The notes below the pieces were generated by a model. It had not been told where the DNA came from. It saw only the letters and a program-made list of their open reading frames with translations, and did not search any database. The position numbers and the translations under genes are program-made. Shown in pieces: positions 26,704-36,150 of a stretch of 64,000 nucleotides of DNA. The stretch spans positions 113,869 to 177,868 of the forward strand of contig JABCZF010000007.1 in NCBI GenBank assembly GCA_013289825.1, written 5' to 3'. Origin of the DNA: Acidobacteriota bacterium (lineage in GTDB: Bacteria; Acidobacteriota; Terriglobia; Acidiferrales; UBA7541). Every line of letters starts with the position of its first letter. Positions within the stretch are counted from its first letter, which is position 1.

Positions 26704-28809
26704 TCATTTCTCAGGCGATTTGAAATGCTTGTCGAAGAACTCGATGGTTGCGTGATACGCGGCCAGCCAGGTTCGGTGTAAAAGGAAGTCGTGAATTTCA
26801 TCGGGAAAAACCAGTTGCTCAAACTCGACGCCTTGTTTTCGCAAGGCCTCGGCCAGGTCCACCGTTTCAGCAAATGGAACGTTGCGGTCGTCGTCGCCCT
26901 GAATCAAGAGTACCGGGGAACGCCAGGTGCTGACGGAAGAAAGCGGCGACGATTCCCAGGCGAGCCTTGCGGCATCGGGGCGGTCTGCGGCCTTGTACGA
27001 AGAGGCGAACGTGGGAATCTCGGTGTTCCAGTCGTGAACGCCGTGCATGTCGACTCCCGCAGCGAAGAGATCGGAGGAGCGAGCGAGACCGAGAGCCGTC
27101 AGATAGCCGCCGTAGCTGCCGCCCCACAAGCCGAGGCGGGCCGGATCTACGTCCGGACGCGAGCGCAGATAAAGGCCGGCGCCTTCGACGTCGTTGAACT
27201 CACTGGCGCCGGCTGCGCCGTAATTGAGTGCCTCGCGAAAATTGAGGCCGTAGCCGATTCCGCTGCGATAGTTCACGGCTAGTACGATGTAGCCGCGGCT
27301 CGCGAGATACTGATTCATGGCGTAGGCGTTGCTGTAGTAGAACATGTAATGCCAGCCGAGAAGCATCTGTCGGCGCGAACCGCCGTGAAAAAAGCAGAGT
27401 GCGGGATGGCGCGCACCATCGGCGGCATTGGGCGGGAGAAAGAGCTGGGCGTGAATTTGCATGCCATCGACGGAAGAGAGCATCACCGGTTGCGGCGCAA
27501 CCATGGCCTTGGCGGGGAAATCCGCCGGGAGTGATTCCGGCGCGAGGTCGCTGATTTCGCCTTTGCTAGTCACAAGTGCTGGACGCATCGTGGTATGCGC
27601 GTCGGAACGCAGAATCAAAACCGTTTTATTGTCGCTCGCGAGAACGGGCGCAGTTTCGATCCCGCCGCCTGACGTCACGGCTTCGGGATGTTCGCTGGTG
27701 GCTGAAACTTTCCAAACGTGGCGACGGTCAATGTCATCCTGGTTCGAAGAATAGACAATTGTTTGACGGTTTGCGCTGGCCGAGACAAATTCCACTTCAA
27801 AATTTCCCGGCGTGAGGAGCTTTGCGGCTCCGCCGATTGTGGAAGCGGACCACAAGTGAATCCATCCGCCGCGCTCCCAGGGAAAAACGATGCGGTCGCC
27901 AGCCGCCCAAATCAGCTGGTTTTCGGCGACAACTTGATGAAAGACACTGCCGCTGCCTGGTTCGGCGTGCCAAATTTCCTGCCCTTTACCGCCAGAGGCA
28001 TCGGCGATTCGAATGGACCATGGCTGGCCTTCGCGTTCTGGACTGAACGGAAGTCTGCCTTTTGCGACGGCGATGCGAAGAAAGGCGATTCTGCGGCTGT
28101 CCGGCGACCATGCGGCTTGGCTGTCCGTGTCCACGCTTGGATCCAGATAAATCAGCGATTTCGCCCGAACGTCGTACACGCCGATGAAGCCGTGATCTCC
28201 GCGGCGGCTCAGAAACGCGAGCTTCGAGCCATCCGGCGACCAGCGCAGCTCGCTTGCTCCTCCATTCGAATGAATCAATTGCTCGGCTTTTTCGCTGCCA
28301 TCCAGCTTCGCCAGCCACACTTGCGTCTTGAAGATGAACGCAACAGCGCCTCCCTGAGGGGAAACTGCCGGCGAGTGGCCTTCGGCAAGTTTTTTCGGTG
28401 CGCCGCCGTTCAGCGAAACAGCCCAAATGTCTTGCTCGACTCCTTGCGGCGAATTCTGCGGATTGGGATACGCGCCGTTCGGGAATTCGAGATCGCCGCC
28501 GCGAGTGTAGACCATCGTTTCCGCATCCGGCGCCCAACTGATATCGCCCAGGTCCTGGCCGTCATCCTCCTTGTAAGAGGTGAGCTGGCGCGACTTGTAG
28601 CTTCCGTCCGGCGCGGGTTCCGAAGTCCAAAGATTCCGTACACCTAATGCGCTGAAGACCCACGCCACGCGGCCCTTGGCGGGCGCGGCGGTCAACTCCG
28701 TCGGAAACGGTGCGCTCAGAAATTGCTCGAGCGTGGGCGATTTTTGCGCTTCGATCGCCGGGGAAAACATCAGCGCTGCAAGGATTACTAACGATGCAAT
28801 TCGTTTCAT
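26704..28809 (-). CDS. Secreted S9-family (prolyl oligopeptidase) serine peptidase
   Basis: A 701-residue alpha/beta-hydrolase peptidase with an N-terminal signal peptide (MKRIASLVILAALMFSPAIEA), so probably periplasmic. The first two thirds form a WD40-like beta-propeller (repeated SPDGSKLAF and SPDSRRIAF strands). The catalytic Ser is near residue 565 in LGLWGGSYGGYLT, the Asp in LLIQGDDDRNVPFAE, the His in FPDEIHDFLLH. Start at ATG 28809 with GGAGG upstream; an adjacent TTG at 28812 is also in frame. Likely acts on short peptides; may work with the unknown secreted protein downstream. Confidence 0.9.
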   Translation of the reverse strand: MKRIASLVILAALMFSPAIEAQKSPTLEQFLSAPFPTELTAAPAKGRVAWVFSALGVRNLWTSEPAPDGSYKSRQLTSYKEDDGQDLGDISWAPDAETMVYTRGGDLEFPNGAYPNPQNSPQGVEQDIWAVSLNGGAPKKLAEGHSPAVSPQGGAVAFIFKTQVWLAKLDGSEKAEQLIHSNGGASELRWSPDGSKLAFLSRRGDHGFIGVYDVRAKSLIYLDPSVDTDSQAAWSPDSRRIAFLRIAVAKGRLPFSPEREGQPWSIRIADASGGKGQEIWHAEPGSGSVFHQVVAENQLIWAAGDRIVFPWERGGWIHLWSASTIGGAAKLLTPGNFEVEFVSASANRQTIVYSSNQDDIDRRHVWKVSATSEHPEAVTSGGGIETAPVLASDNKTVLILRSDAHTTMRPALVTSKGEISDLAPESLPADFPAKAMVAPQPVMLSSVDGMQIHAQLFLPPNAADGARHPALCFFHGGSRRQMLLGWHYMFYYSNAYAMNQYLASRGYIVLAVNYRSGIGYGLNFREALNYGAAGASEFNDVEGAGLYLRSRPDVDPARLGLWGGSYGGYLTALGLARSSDLFAAGVDMHGVHDWNTEIPTFASSYKAADRPDAARLAWESSPLSSVSTWRSPVLLIQGDDDRNVPFAETVDLAEALRKQGVEFEQLVFPDEIHDFLLHRTWLAAYHATIEFFDKHFKSPEK

Positions 28810-28863
28810 CAACGGCCTCCACTTAGCCGAGGGCCTTGCCGTTCATTTCAGCTTTCTCAAAAC

Positions 28864-31506
28864 TTAGTCCGCAGGCTGAGGCCTGGCCGCCTTTTCAACG
28901 GAGACGCGCGGCCCGTCCAGCGGCCCGGAAATCTTCAGAACGTGCCCGGCTTCATTGGTTCCGATCGTGCGGGGGCGCCGTTTTCCGGCGCCGAACGTCT
29001 CGATCGTCAGGTCCGCATCACGCGCGAAACTCACCGTGCCCTGCAACGAAGTTTGCTCCTCGCCGGAGTCCAGCTTCAAACGCTCGATGCTGACTTCGCG
29101 GTTGCGCATCGTAAACGTCCCTTGGCCAGTTGTCCACCGCGACGTGCCGGTGTGTGGCGCGCCGTCGGCAACGCTGGCGCTCACATCCCAGCCGCGAAAT
29201 TCCGCGTTTTTCAGCTGGACTTCTCCACCCCCAGCAAGCTTTTCTAAGAGTTCGTCGCGCCCCACGCCTTCCGTCTCGATGTGCACCACGCCCGAGGCCA
29301 ACCCTGCGAGCCGCTCCGTGAATCGCTCCGGCGCGGGGATCTCTGCCAGATTCACACGATCGAGCTTCGCGGTAACATCATATTTCGGAAGAGGCGCAAA
29401 CCTCGCATGAATCTGAGCATGCACCGTGCCGGCAGCCCACTGCGCATCCGCTTCCCGAACGTCGAGCTGCAGATCGTGCAAAGTCCCCTCCGCGTGAACA
29501 TTTGCGAGCTTTAGCTTTTCGACCGTCAATTCGCCAATATTCAGGTCGCCTTCGGCATTCATTTGACGAACGAGCTCGCTTGCGGCGGGGCTCGGCGACG
29601 ATCCGCCGAGTAGCGATGGCAGCAACCTCTCGAGCCAGTTTGGACGCGCGCGTGGGCCAACCCAACGGTCCAACTCGGCGGCGTTCATACGGTCTGCGGT
29701 TAAGTTGAAATTCCATTTTGGGCGGTCCTGGCCGTCGGCAGTATCATTTTCCGTGATCGAACCTGACCAAGTGCCGCCGAATCCCTCGACCTTAGTCATG
29801 TCTACGGAGCGCAGTCCGTCTTTCCAATTCAGAGTGCTTTCTTGAACCGCAAGAGGCTGGTTCAGTCCCGCGACCGCGAGTTTCGTTTTGTTAAAAAGAA
29901 CCCTGCCGTTCCAGCGGCCGCTCGAAATCTTTTGCCATTCCCATCGCGCTACGGCGAGTGCGTCCCCGGTGAGCTCCCATCCGTGATTTATCGGCCGCCC
30001 AAAGGCCGCAGCGGCCTTCAACACCTCTTCGACTCTGCGCACGTGGCCTTCAATGCTAATGCTGCCCGTTCGCGCGTTTAGATCCTGATTGAGCGTGATG
30101 TCCGCGGCGTTATCCATCAACGTGGCCATGCGCCGCTTCTTAGGTGCGATAACGTCGCGGGTGGCGCCGCCAAGAGCAACGCGGACCGGTTCAGACACAA
30201 GCAGGTTTCGCTCGCGTCCAAGGCGCACGGGACCGATGTGTACGGGCATCTTCAAACCCGGCACTCTCACAACACCGCCGTTGCTGGAGAACGCAGCGGA
30301 TTGGAGTTCCCACGGCCAGCCGCGCAGGGTCATCGCGCCGGTGAAAAATTGCTCCACCGAGATTCCATCGTCGACACCCGGATGAAACGCTCTGTACCAA
30401 GCGAGCAAATCCGTTGCCTGAATTCCCGAGGAATCCAGACGCACCTCGAAGCCAGGTGTCGGCCCGGTTACGTAATTTACCGCGCCTCGCAGATTCGAAC
30501 GCGGGCCTTCGATGGTAACTTCTTCGGCGCGCACGCTTCCCGCGGCCACGTTCCAGTGGCCTTTGACGCCCAATTTTAGGCGGGGATTGTCGGTTCGCTC
30601 AATCAAATCCCAACGATGGATTCGCGCCGCGCTGGCTTCCACGGAAAAAGTCCACTGACCTATCGTCGTTTCAGCCGGTGAGCCCGACGAGGCCTCCGAT
30701 GCGCCACTCTTCAGCGAGCCGTCCAGAGTAAGCACCCCGCGCATGCCGTAGTCGCGTCCGCGCAGCAGCCGGAACAAATCCGCGAGCGAAACGGCTTCCC
30801 AGTGCACTGTTAATTGCGCAGGCTGCAGGCGCGCCGATGTACCGGCGACGTCGCCTTCGACTTTTACGGTTCCCGTGGATTGCAGCTCCACCCCGCTGCG
30901 CCACGGTTGCGCCTCAAGACGCAGTTGCCAGCGCCCTGGAGCAACCTGATCCACATTTCCAGAGACGCCCGTCAGCGCGAAAGGAAGCTTTTCGTCCGTA
31001 TTTTTGAAATTGACGCGTCCGTCGTCGAAATCGATTTTCAGTAGACGGTTGACCGGGGCGATGGCCGACGGGGGGCCGTAGACGCGCGCCGCCGGTTGCG
31101 ATTTCGCCGGCGGCAGCCACTGTTCCAAGTTCCATCTTCCCTGGTTGTTGCGCACCAGGATCAAACTTGGCCTGCCGAGCGAAAGTGTTCCGAATTCGAA
31201 ATGACCTCGGAGCAGGCCACTCCATCGCAGTCCAGCAGACAAGCTCTCCGAGCGCAAAAAATATTCGTTACCGAAGGCGGGGTCTTCTCCAACCGACACT
31301 TGCTCTGCATCCAGCCGGGGAGCGGGCAAAAGCTGCACCGCAAAATGTCCCACCTCTACCGGACGGCCGAAAGCCTTCTCCAACTGCGCGGTCAAGTATG
31401 CGTGCATGCGGTGCGTGCGGACCAGCAACGACACCCCAATCTGTATGGCCACTAGCAGCGCCACGATCGTAAGCGCCAGCTTCCACCACTTGCGCAGCAT
31501 TTTCAT
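28864..31506 (-). CDS. AsmA-family (DUF748-like) outer-envelope protein
   Basis: An 880-residue protein with an N-terminal membrane anchor (residues 8-30) and a long beta-rich periplasmic body. The opening VRTHRMHAYLTAQLEKAFGRPVEVGHFAVQLLPAPRL is the AsmA N-terminal pattern, and the C-terminal part has the second AsmA block. Such proteins act between the membranes in lipid or outer-membrane biogenesis (the TamB/AsmA-like group). No partner gene is visible. Codon use and composition match the neighbours. Downstream of lepB, with a long inverted repeat between them. Confidence 0.85.
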   Translation of the reverse strand: MKMLRKWWKLALTIVALLVAIQIGVSLLVRTHRMHAYLTAQLEKAFGRPVEVGHFAVQLLPAPRLDAEQVSVGEDPAFGNEYFLRSESLSAGLRWSGLLRGHFEFGTLSLGRPSLILVRNNQGRWNLEQWLPPAKSQPAARVYGPPSAIAPVNRLLKIDFDDGRVNFKNTDEKLPFALTGVSGNVDQVAPGRWQLRLEAQPWRSGVELQSTGTVKVEGDVAGTSARLQPAQLTVHWEAVSLADLFRLLRGRDYGMRGVLTLDGSLKSGASEASSGSPAETTIGQWTFSVEASAARIHRWDLIERTDNPRLKLGVKGHWNVAAGSVRAEEVTIEGPRSNLRGAVNYVTGPTPGFEVRLDSSGIQATDLLAWYRAFHPGVDDGISVEQFFTGAMTLRGWPWELQSAAFSSNGGVVRVPGLKMPVHIGPVRLGRERNLLVSEPVRVALGGATRDVIAPKKRRMATLMDNAADITLNQDLNARTGSISIEGHVRRVEEVLKAAAAFGRPINHGWELTGDALAVARWEWQKISSGRWNGRVLFNKTKLAVAGLNQPLAVQESTLNWKDGLRSVDMTKVEGFGGTWSGSITENDTADGQDRPKWNFNLTADRMNAAELDRWVGPRARPNWLERLLPSLLGGSSPSPAASELVRQMNAEGDLNIGELTVEKLKLANVHAEGTLHDLQLDVREADAQWAAGTVHAQIHARFAPLPKYDVTAKLDRVNLAEIPAPERFTERLAGLASGVVHIETEGVGRDELLEKLAGGGEVQLKNAEFRGWDVSASVADGAPHTGTSRWTTGQGTFTMRNREVSIERLKLDSGEEQTSLQGTVSFARDADLTIETFGAGKRRPRTIGTNEAGHVLKISGPLDGPRVSVEKAARPQPAD

Positions 31507-31645
31507 GTTGTCCGGAAGTTTCGCAGACTGGCCTGTAAATGAAAAGCAACGGTAAGCCGGACTGCGGTCTGCCTTTGTTTCGTTCCAGCGGCCAGCTTTC
31601 CTGGACCTTTTTCAAAGAAAACGTGTCAGAGAGAACCCGCAGTCC

Positions 31646-32473
31646 TTAGTGCACCGTGTGCAGCATGCGGCCCCAACGTGTCCGCGCGGGAAGATGAGCG
31701 AGCGTGTCGAAAACGCCAACAAGACGCTGGAGAAAAGTGGATTGCGTGTAGTCGTTGCTCGTGGCGTCCACGGACCAATAAATCAGAAAAGGACGGCCCA
31801 TCACCGCGCTGCGATCTACGAAGCCCCAGTAGCGGCTGTCCGAGCTGCGGTCGCGGTTGTCGCCCATGGCAAATAATTTTCCGGGCGGGACGATGATTTC
31901 GTCGCCCTGCATGTAGCTACGAAGCGTTTCCCTCCAGCCTGATTCCGGAACAACTTGCGGGGAAATCAGCATGCCCTTTAGGGGCGGGAAGGAGTAATTG
32001 AAGTTGTCATAAGGGGCCATGGGGTCGTGAACGACGTACGGCTCGTTCAGCGGCTTTCCGTTGACGTACATCTGCTGATCGACGAGTTTGAGGCGATCGC
32101 CGGGAAGACCAATGACTCTTTTCACAAAATGCTGATGGTCAGCGTAGGGGTATTTAAAGACGATGATGTCGCCGCGCTCCAGCGGACGGTAGGGGAGCAG
32201 CTTCTCATACCATGCTCCGCTGCCGCCGAAGATGAACTTATTTACGAGGAGATGGTCGCCAATCAGCAGCGTTCCCTCCATCGAAGCGGAGGGAATCTTG
32301 AATGCCTGAACGACGAAGCTGGTCCCAAAGAGCGCGAGGAGCACGGTCACCAGCAACGATTCCAGGTATTCGGAAATCGTCGTGGGATCCTCGTGAGGCT
32401 CCTCTTTTTTCGGCTCTACCGGGGCAACCGGATCTACCGGCTCTTCGACCTTCAGCGCAGTTTCTTCCGACAT
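31646..32473 (-). CDS. lepB: Signal peptidase I
   Basis: Removes signal peptides from exported proteins. A 275-residue type I enzyme with one N-terminal transmembrane helix (37-57), catalytic Ser64 in IPSASMEGTLL and Lys118 in FVKRVIGLPGDRL, and the conserved box GDNRDRSSDSRYWG. The N-terminal 30 residues are acidic/proline-rich. Gene order rnc-lepB is common. The enzyme would serve the many secreted proteins of this window. Confidence 0.95.
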   Translation of the reverse strand: MSEETALKVEEPVDPVAPVEPKKEEPHEDPTTISEYLESLLVTVLLALFGTSFVVQAFKIPSASMEGTLLIGDHLLVNKFIFGGSGAWYEKLLPYRPLERGDIIVFKYPYADHQHFVKRVIGLPGDRLKLVDQQMYVNGKPLNEPYVVHDPMAPYDNFNYSFPPLKGMLISPQVVPESGWRETLRSYMQGDEIIVPPGKLFAMGDNRDRSSDSRYWGFVDRSAVMGRPFLIYWSVDATSNDYTQSTFLQRLVGVFDTLAHLPARTRWGRMLHTVH

Positions 32474-32504
32474 TCGCTCTCAACCTTTCTGTTCCGCCCG
32501 CACG

Positions 32505-33233
32505 TTAAACCTTTTCCAGAAGCTCCATCGCGCTTTGCGCCGCTCGCTGCTCCGCTTCTTTCTTGGTGCTGCCCTCGCCGCTGGCCATTCGTTCTCCGTT
32601 AATCCAAACTTCCACCTGGAAGATTTTCTGATGATCAGGACCGCTTTCGCCTGACAGCCGGTATTCGGCAGGCGGCTCTCCACGCCCCTGCAAAAACTCT
32701 TGCAGCGCGGACTTGCGGTCTGAGTCCGCGATGCGCTCGCCGCGCTCTTCAAGGGCTTGTTCGAATAACAAGCGCCTAAGCATCTCGCGCGCAGCTCCCA
32801 GCCCGGAGTCCATATAAACCGCGGCGACCACCGACTCGAAAGCATCCGCCAGGAGCGTTGGCTTCTCCCGGCCACCCGACTTTTCTTCGCCGCGCCCGAG
32901 CCGCAAATGTTCTCCGAGCCTGATGCGCCGAGCTACAATTTCGAGAGAATGCGCATTGACAATTCGCGCGCGGCTCTTCGAGAGCTGGCCCTCGCTCCAC
33001 TCGGGAAATGACTCGAGAAGATATTCCCGGGCCAGCAATTCCAGAACGGCGTCCCCCAGGAATTCCAGCCTCTCATTGTCCTGGATGGCGCCCGCTTCGG
33101 CGGATTCTTGTTTGTGCTCGGCACGCAATTCCGGCGCAGCGGAGCTGTGCGTCAAAGCGCGCTCGAGGAGTTCCGGCTTTTTAAACCGATAACCGAGCCG
33201 CTCCTCGAGTTGCTCTGCGTCACTCTGGATCAT
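32505..33233 (-). CDS. rnc: Ribonuclease III
   Basis: Double-strand-specific endoribonuclease that processes rRNA precursors and mRNAs. 242 residues: catalytic domain with signature NERLEFLGDAVLELL (residues 53-67), then a C-terminal double-stranded-RNA-binding domain with the GEGSTKKEAEQRAAQSAME helix. Full length. Followed by lepB after 31 bases. Confidence 0.96.
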   Translation of the reverse strand: MIQSDAEQLEERLGYRFKKPELLERALTHSSAAPELRAEHKQESAEAGAIQDNERLEFLGDAVLELLAREYLLESFPEWSEGQLSKSRARIVNAHSLEIVARRIRLGEHLRLGRGEEKSGGREKPTLLADAFESVVAAVYMDSGLGAAREMLRRLLFEQALEERGERIADSDRKSALQEFLQGRGEPPAEYRLSGESGPDHQKIFQVEVWINGERMASGEGSTKKEAEQRAAQSAMELLEKV

Positions 33234-33284
33234 TTCCTTGAACAGTGCGTCCTTGAACAGTCCGTGCGCGTCCAGTGGCCATGA

Positions 33285-34169
33285 TTATTTCGGCGCGCTC
33301 AATTGCGTGGCGCCCAGCTTTTTCGCCTCATCGGCGCCGTTCTTGCACGTCGGCTGCAAACCGCCGGGTATGGCCGCGCACTTGCTGAACGCCGCCACCG
33401 CGGCATCAAAATGTGAAGTCTTCTCTTCCGCGATGGCCAAGATGTAGAAGTTTACGGGATCGGCCTCAGGATTCGGATCAACTTTCGTGGACTCCTCAAA
33501 TTCCGGAATGGCATCGTCATACTTGCCTCGACGGAAATAGACGAGTCCCAGCCCGCTATGGGCCATCGCCAGCGTCTGGTTTTTGGCGAGACTGAATTGT
33601 GCATCCGTCATCGCATCCGGCTTGGGAATCGTGGGAGTGAGCTCGATGGCGGACTTGGAAAACTTTTCCGCTTTTTCCAGCTGCTGGGCGGCATTAGGCA
33701 TGGCCGAGTTCCATGCCCGCGGCAGCGTCTGCCCGAGGATCGCTAGAGTTTGCACATCGTTGGGAGCCAGCGCAACATCCTTCTCCCCCGCGTCTTGCAT
33801 TTTCTGAATATCATTGGCCCCAAGATAAAGCTTAACGAGCGTCGAATACACCGGAGCGAGATAGCGGCTCTGCGGGTATTTCTGCACAAACGCTTCGCCG
33901 GCTTGAGTTTTCTTGGCCCCATCGGTCAGGGGAATGCTATCGAACGCTTTGAACGCGGCATCTTCTTCCGCGTTTACCGGAGGCGGTGGCGCATCCAGCG
34001 TCAGCGTGTTCGCCTTGTCTTTGTCGGACTGCTGCGGCGTCGGCGGCGAACTTTGGCCACTCTGACTGCTTTGGCCGCTGCCGGTCTGCGCCGCGGCCCC
34101 AATGCATCCCAATAGGAGCAATGCTGCAAAAGCCCCCACTTCTATGAACTTCAGCCACGTCCGCCTCAT
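33285..34169 (-). CDS. Exported TPR-repeat protein
   Basis: About 294 residues: signal peptide MRRTWLKFIEVGAFAALLLL with Cys after LLLG, which could be a lipobox (LLGC) or a simple signal-peptidase I site at AAAQ, then a low-complexity Ser/Gln linker and a set of tetratricopeptide-like helices, e.g. LGLVYFRRGKYDDAIPEFEES near residue 230. Start moved to ATG 34169, with AGGAGG upstream at good spacing and the signal peptide immediately after; earlier in-frame starts add only Arg/Lys-rich sequence. Role unknown, probably protein-protein scaffolding. Confidence 0.75.
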   Translation of the reverse strand: MRRTWLKFIEVGAFAALLLLGCIGAAAQTGSGQSSQSGQSSPPTPQQSDKDKANTLTLDAPPPPVNAEEDAAFKAFDSIPLTDGAKKTQAGEAFVQKYPQSRYLAPVYSTLVKLYLGANDIQKMQDAGEKDVALAPNDVQTLAILGQTLPRAWNSAMPNAAQQLEKAEKFSKSAIELTPTIPKPDAMTDAQFSLAKNQTLAMAHSGLGLVYFRRGKYDDAIPEFEESTKVDPNPEADPVNFYILAIAEEKTSHFDAAVAAFSKCAAIPGGLQPTCKNGADEAKKLGATQLSAPK

Positions 34170-34263
34170 CTCCTGCCTCCTGTGCTTCTTCAAGTCGTCA
34201 CTCAAGTCCTCAGGCTCGAGTCTCTTGTTTCTCCCGAGGTTCTCTTCCCTGTCGGTCCTAAAT

Positions 34264-35859
34264 CTAAGGCCGCTCCACTGGTTTCTCAAGGTTGACAGCT
34301 TCGAGGCCCTTTTGCGCGGCCTGCCGTGCAAGGCCCGGTCCCCCTGGCACGGCGAGTGCGGCTTGGAACTCGCTTTTTGCGAGGCCCTGCCGCCCTTCGT
34401 CATCATAAATCCGCGCCAGGTAAACGTGCGACCACGTCAACACCATGGGGTCCTCGGTCGCTGCGTGCTCTCCCGTCGTCAGTCTGCCAAAAACTTCTTT
34501 CGCGCGCGGGCCATCGTGATCGAGCAGCGCCACCAATCCCAAACCGTACCAGGCGCGGATCTGGTCCGGATATCTGGCCAACACTTTTTGAAAGGATAGC
34601 TCCGCGGCTCGCGGATTCTTCTCGGCGATTCGCCGCTCGCCATCTGTCAGCGCTGCGATCGCATCGGCATCATTGGGCACTGTCGTTGGCTGGGCTACTT
34701 TGTGCCGGGTCACTTCTTCACTGGCCGGATCGTCCGCGTTCTGCCCGCGGTCCGCCGATGCAAACTGAATTCCTTCTATGCGCTTGGCTTCTGCCGGCAA
34801 ATTGATCCCTCTTACCAGATCGGGGAAATAAAGCGCCATCGACGGCTCGGAACTTTCGTACTTCGCGAGCCCGAGGAAGATCGGCCTTACCAGCAAGTAA
34901 CCATCCCGGTCATCGCGGTCCATCGCCGCATCTCTTTCGCCGGGCGATAGCCGCTTCAGTTTTAACTCCACTGCTCGCACCAGGCACTCGGCGAAGTAGG
35001 ACGAAAAATCATCTTTCAAATCCGGCGCCAAGCGGGGCGCCTGCGCGGCCTTCTCGTAAAGCTGACGTTTCACCGCCAGTACATGCGGATATTGCTGCGG
35101 GAGGGGATCGAGCAGAAAATGCAGGAAGGCGTGCCTGACGATGTCCGTCGGGATGTCATCAGAACCGCTCAGAACGATCGAGTAATGCTCGCCGGAATTC
35201 CGAACGTTTGTGATGCGTCCAACCAGAGGCTCGAGGATGATGGTAAATGTCCGCGGAGTCGTGGGATCCTGAAGCTGCCGGAGATAACCGGTAGTCACAA
35301 AAACGATTTGCGCCACTGGGTCGTGAACTTTTTCAATTTCCCGATTATAGATGGGCTGCAAATCTCTCCAGAGGCGCCCGATTTTTTGCTCTTCGTAATA
35401 GTTGGAGAGAATTTCGCTGAAGCCATCGAGCGCCAGCACTTCCGTCGGCAGGTCGTCTCGCCGAAGTGTTATCAGGAATTTAGGCGCGGGCCCGGAAAGC
35501 AGACCGAACCAGATGTAGCGGGAGAGCGTGGCCCCCGAGTCACGAACTACATGCTCCTTGTAAAATGCCCGAACGGCGTCTACCGCCGGCCCTTGCTGAT
35601 GCTGCATCTGCTCTCGAAGACGGGCGCGCAACGGATGCCAGTTCGCCGCGCTCACATTTGATTCGAATCCCGCCGCCAGAAGCGCGCACATGGTCGTAAA
35701 CATGGCTTCGCTGCCGTCCACCGTAATGTTAGTCGTTGGCGCCGTTCGTCGAGGTGCTGGGGGTAAGGGCATCTGCCCCTTCGCCGCTAGCGGCCCCAGC
35801 AGAAAGACTGCTGCGGCGCACAACCAGGCCAACACCATTCGCTGAAATTGTTTTGTCAT
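34264..35859 (-). CDS. Secreted protein with TPR C-terminus
   Basis: A 531-residue exported protein. Signal peptide in residues 8-28 (VLAWLCAAAVFLLGPLAAKG). The N-terminal 300 residues contain SDDIPTDIVRHAFLHFLLDPL, a His-rich helix resembling the zinc helix of gluzincin peptidases but without a HExxH motif, and the C-terminal part is TPR-like (AELSFQKVLARYPDQIRAWYGLGLVALL and following). I do not recognise a named family. Likely a non-catalytic relative of a secreted peptidase or scaffold; function open. The next gene downstream is the other TPR protein. Confidence 0.65.
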   Translation of the reverse strand: MTKQFQRMVLAWLCAAAVFLLGPLAAKGQMPLPPAPRRTAPTTNITVDGSEAMFTTMCALLAAGFESNVSAANWHPLRARLREQMQHQQGPAVDAVRAFYKEHVVRDSGATLSRYIWFGLLSGPAPKFLITLRRDDLPTEVLALDGFSEILSNYYEEQKIGRLWRDLQPIYNREIEKVHDPVAQIVFVTTGYLRQLQDPTTPRTFTIILEPLVGRITNVRNSGEHYSIVLSGSDDIPTDIVRHAFLHFLLDPLPQQYPHVLAVKRQLYEKAAQAPRLAPDLKDDFSSYFAECLVRAVELKLKRLSPGERDAAMDRDDRDGYLLVRPIFLGLAKYESSEPSMALYFPDLVRGINLPAEAKRIEGIQFASADRGQNADDPASEEVTRHKVAQPTTVPNDADAIAALTDGERRIAEKNPRAAELSFQKVLARYPDQIRAWYGLGLVALLDHDGPRAKEVFGRLTTGEHAATEDPMVLTWSHVYLARIYDDEGRQGLAKSEFQAALAVPGGPGLARQAAQKGLEAVNLEKPVERP

Positions 35860-36150
35860 GAACTCTGCCGCAGTTCTCGCTCGAGCTGACTAGCCTTGCC
35901 AACGATAGTTCAACCTACAAAGAGAGACAGAGGCCGAGCTCCGGCCTCCCAACATTCCCGCCAAGGTTCCCTGGGGCGCTCTCGCTCCTGTGGCATCCCT
36001 GCAGCATCTTTTCAATTTACAAGCGCACTCCCCATCCGTCAAGGAATCAGCAGCTGGCCCAAGCCGCTCACCATCCAACTCTTGCTACTCTGGGGAGCAT
36101 CTGTTAAGTGTGAGGATGCGTCGACACCTGCCGCGGGATGGCTCGATTCT

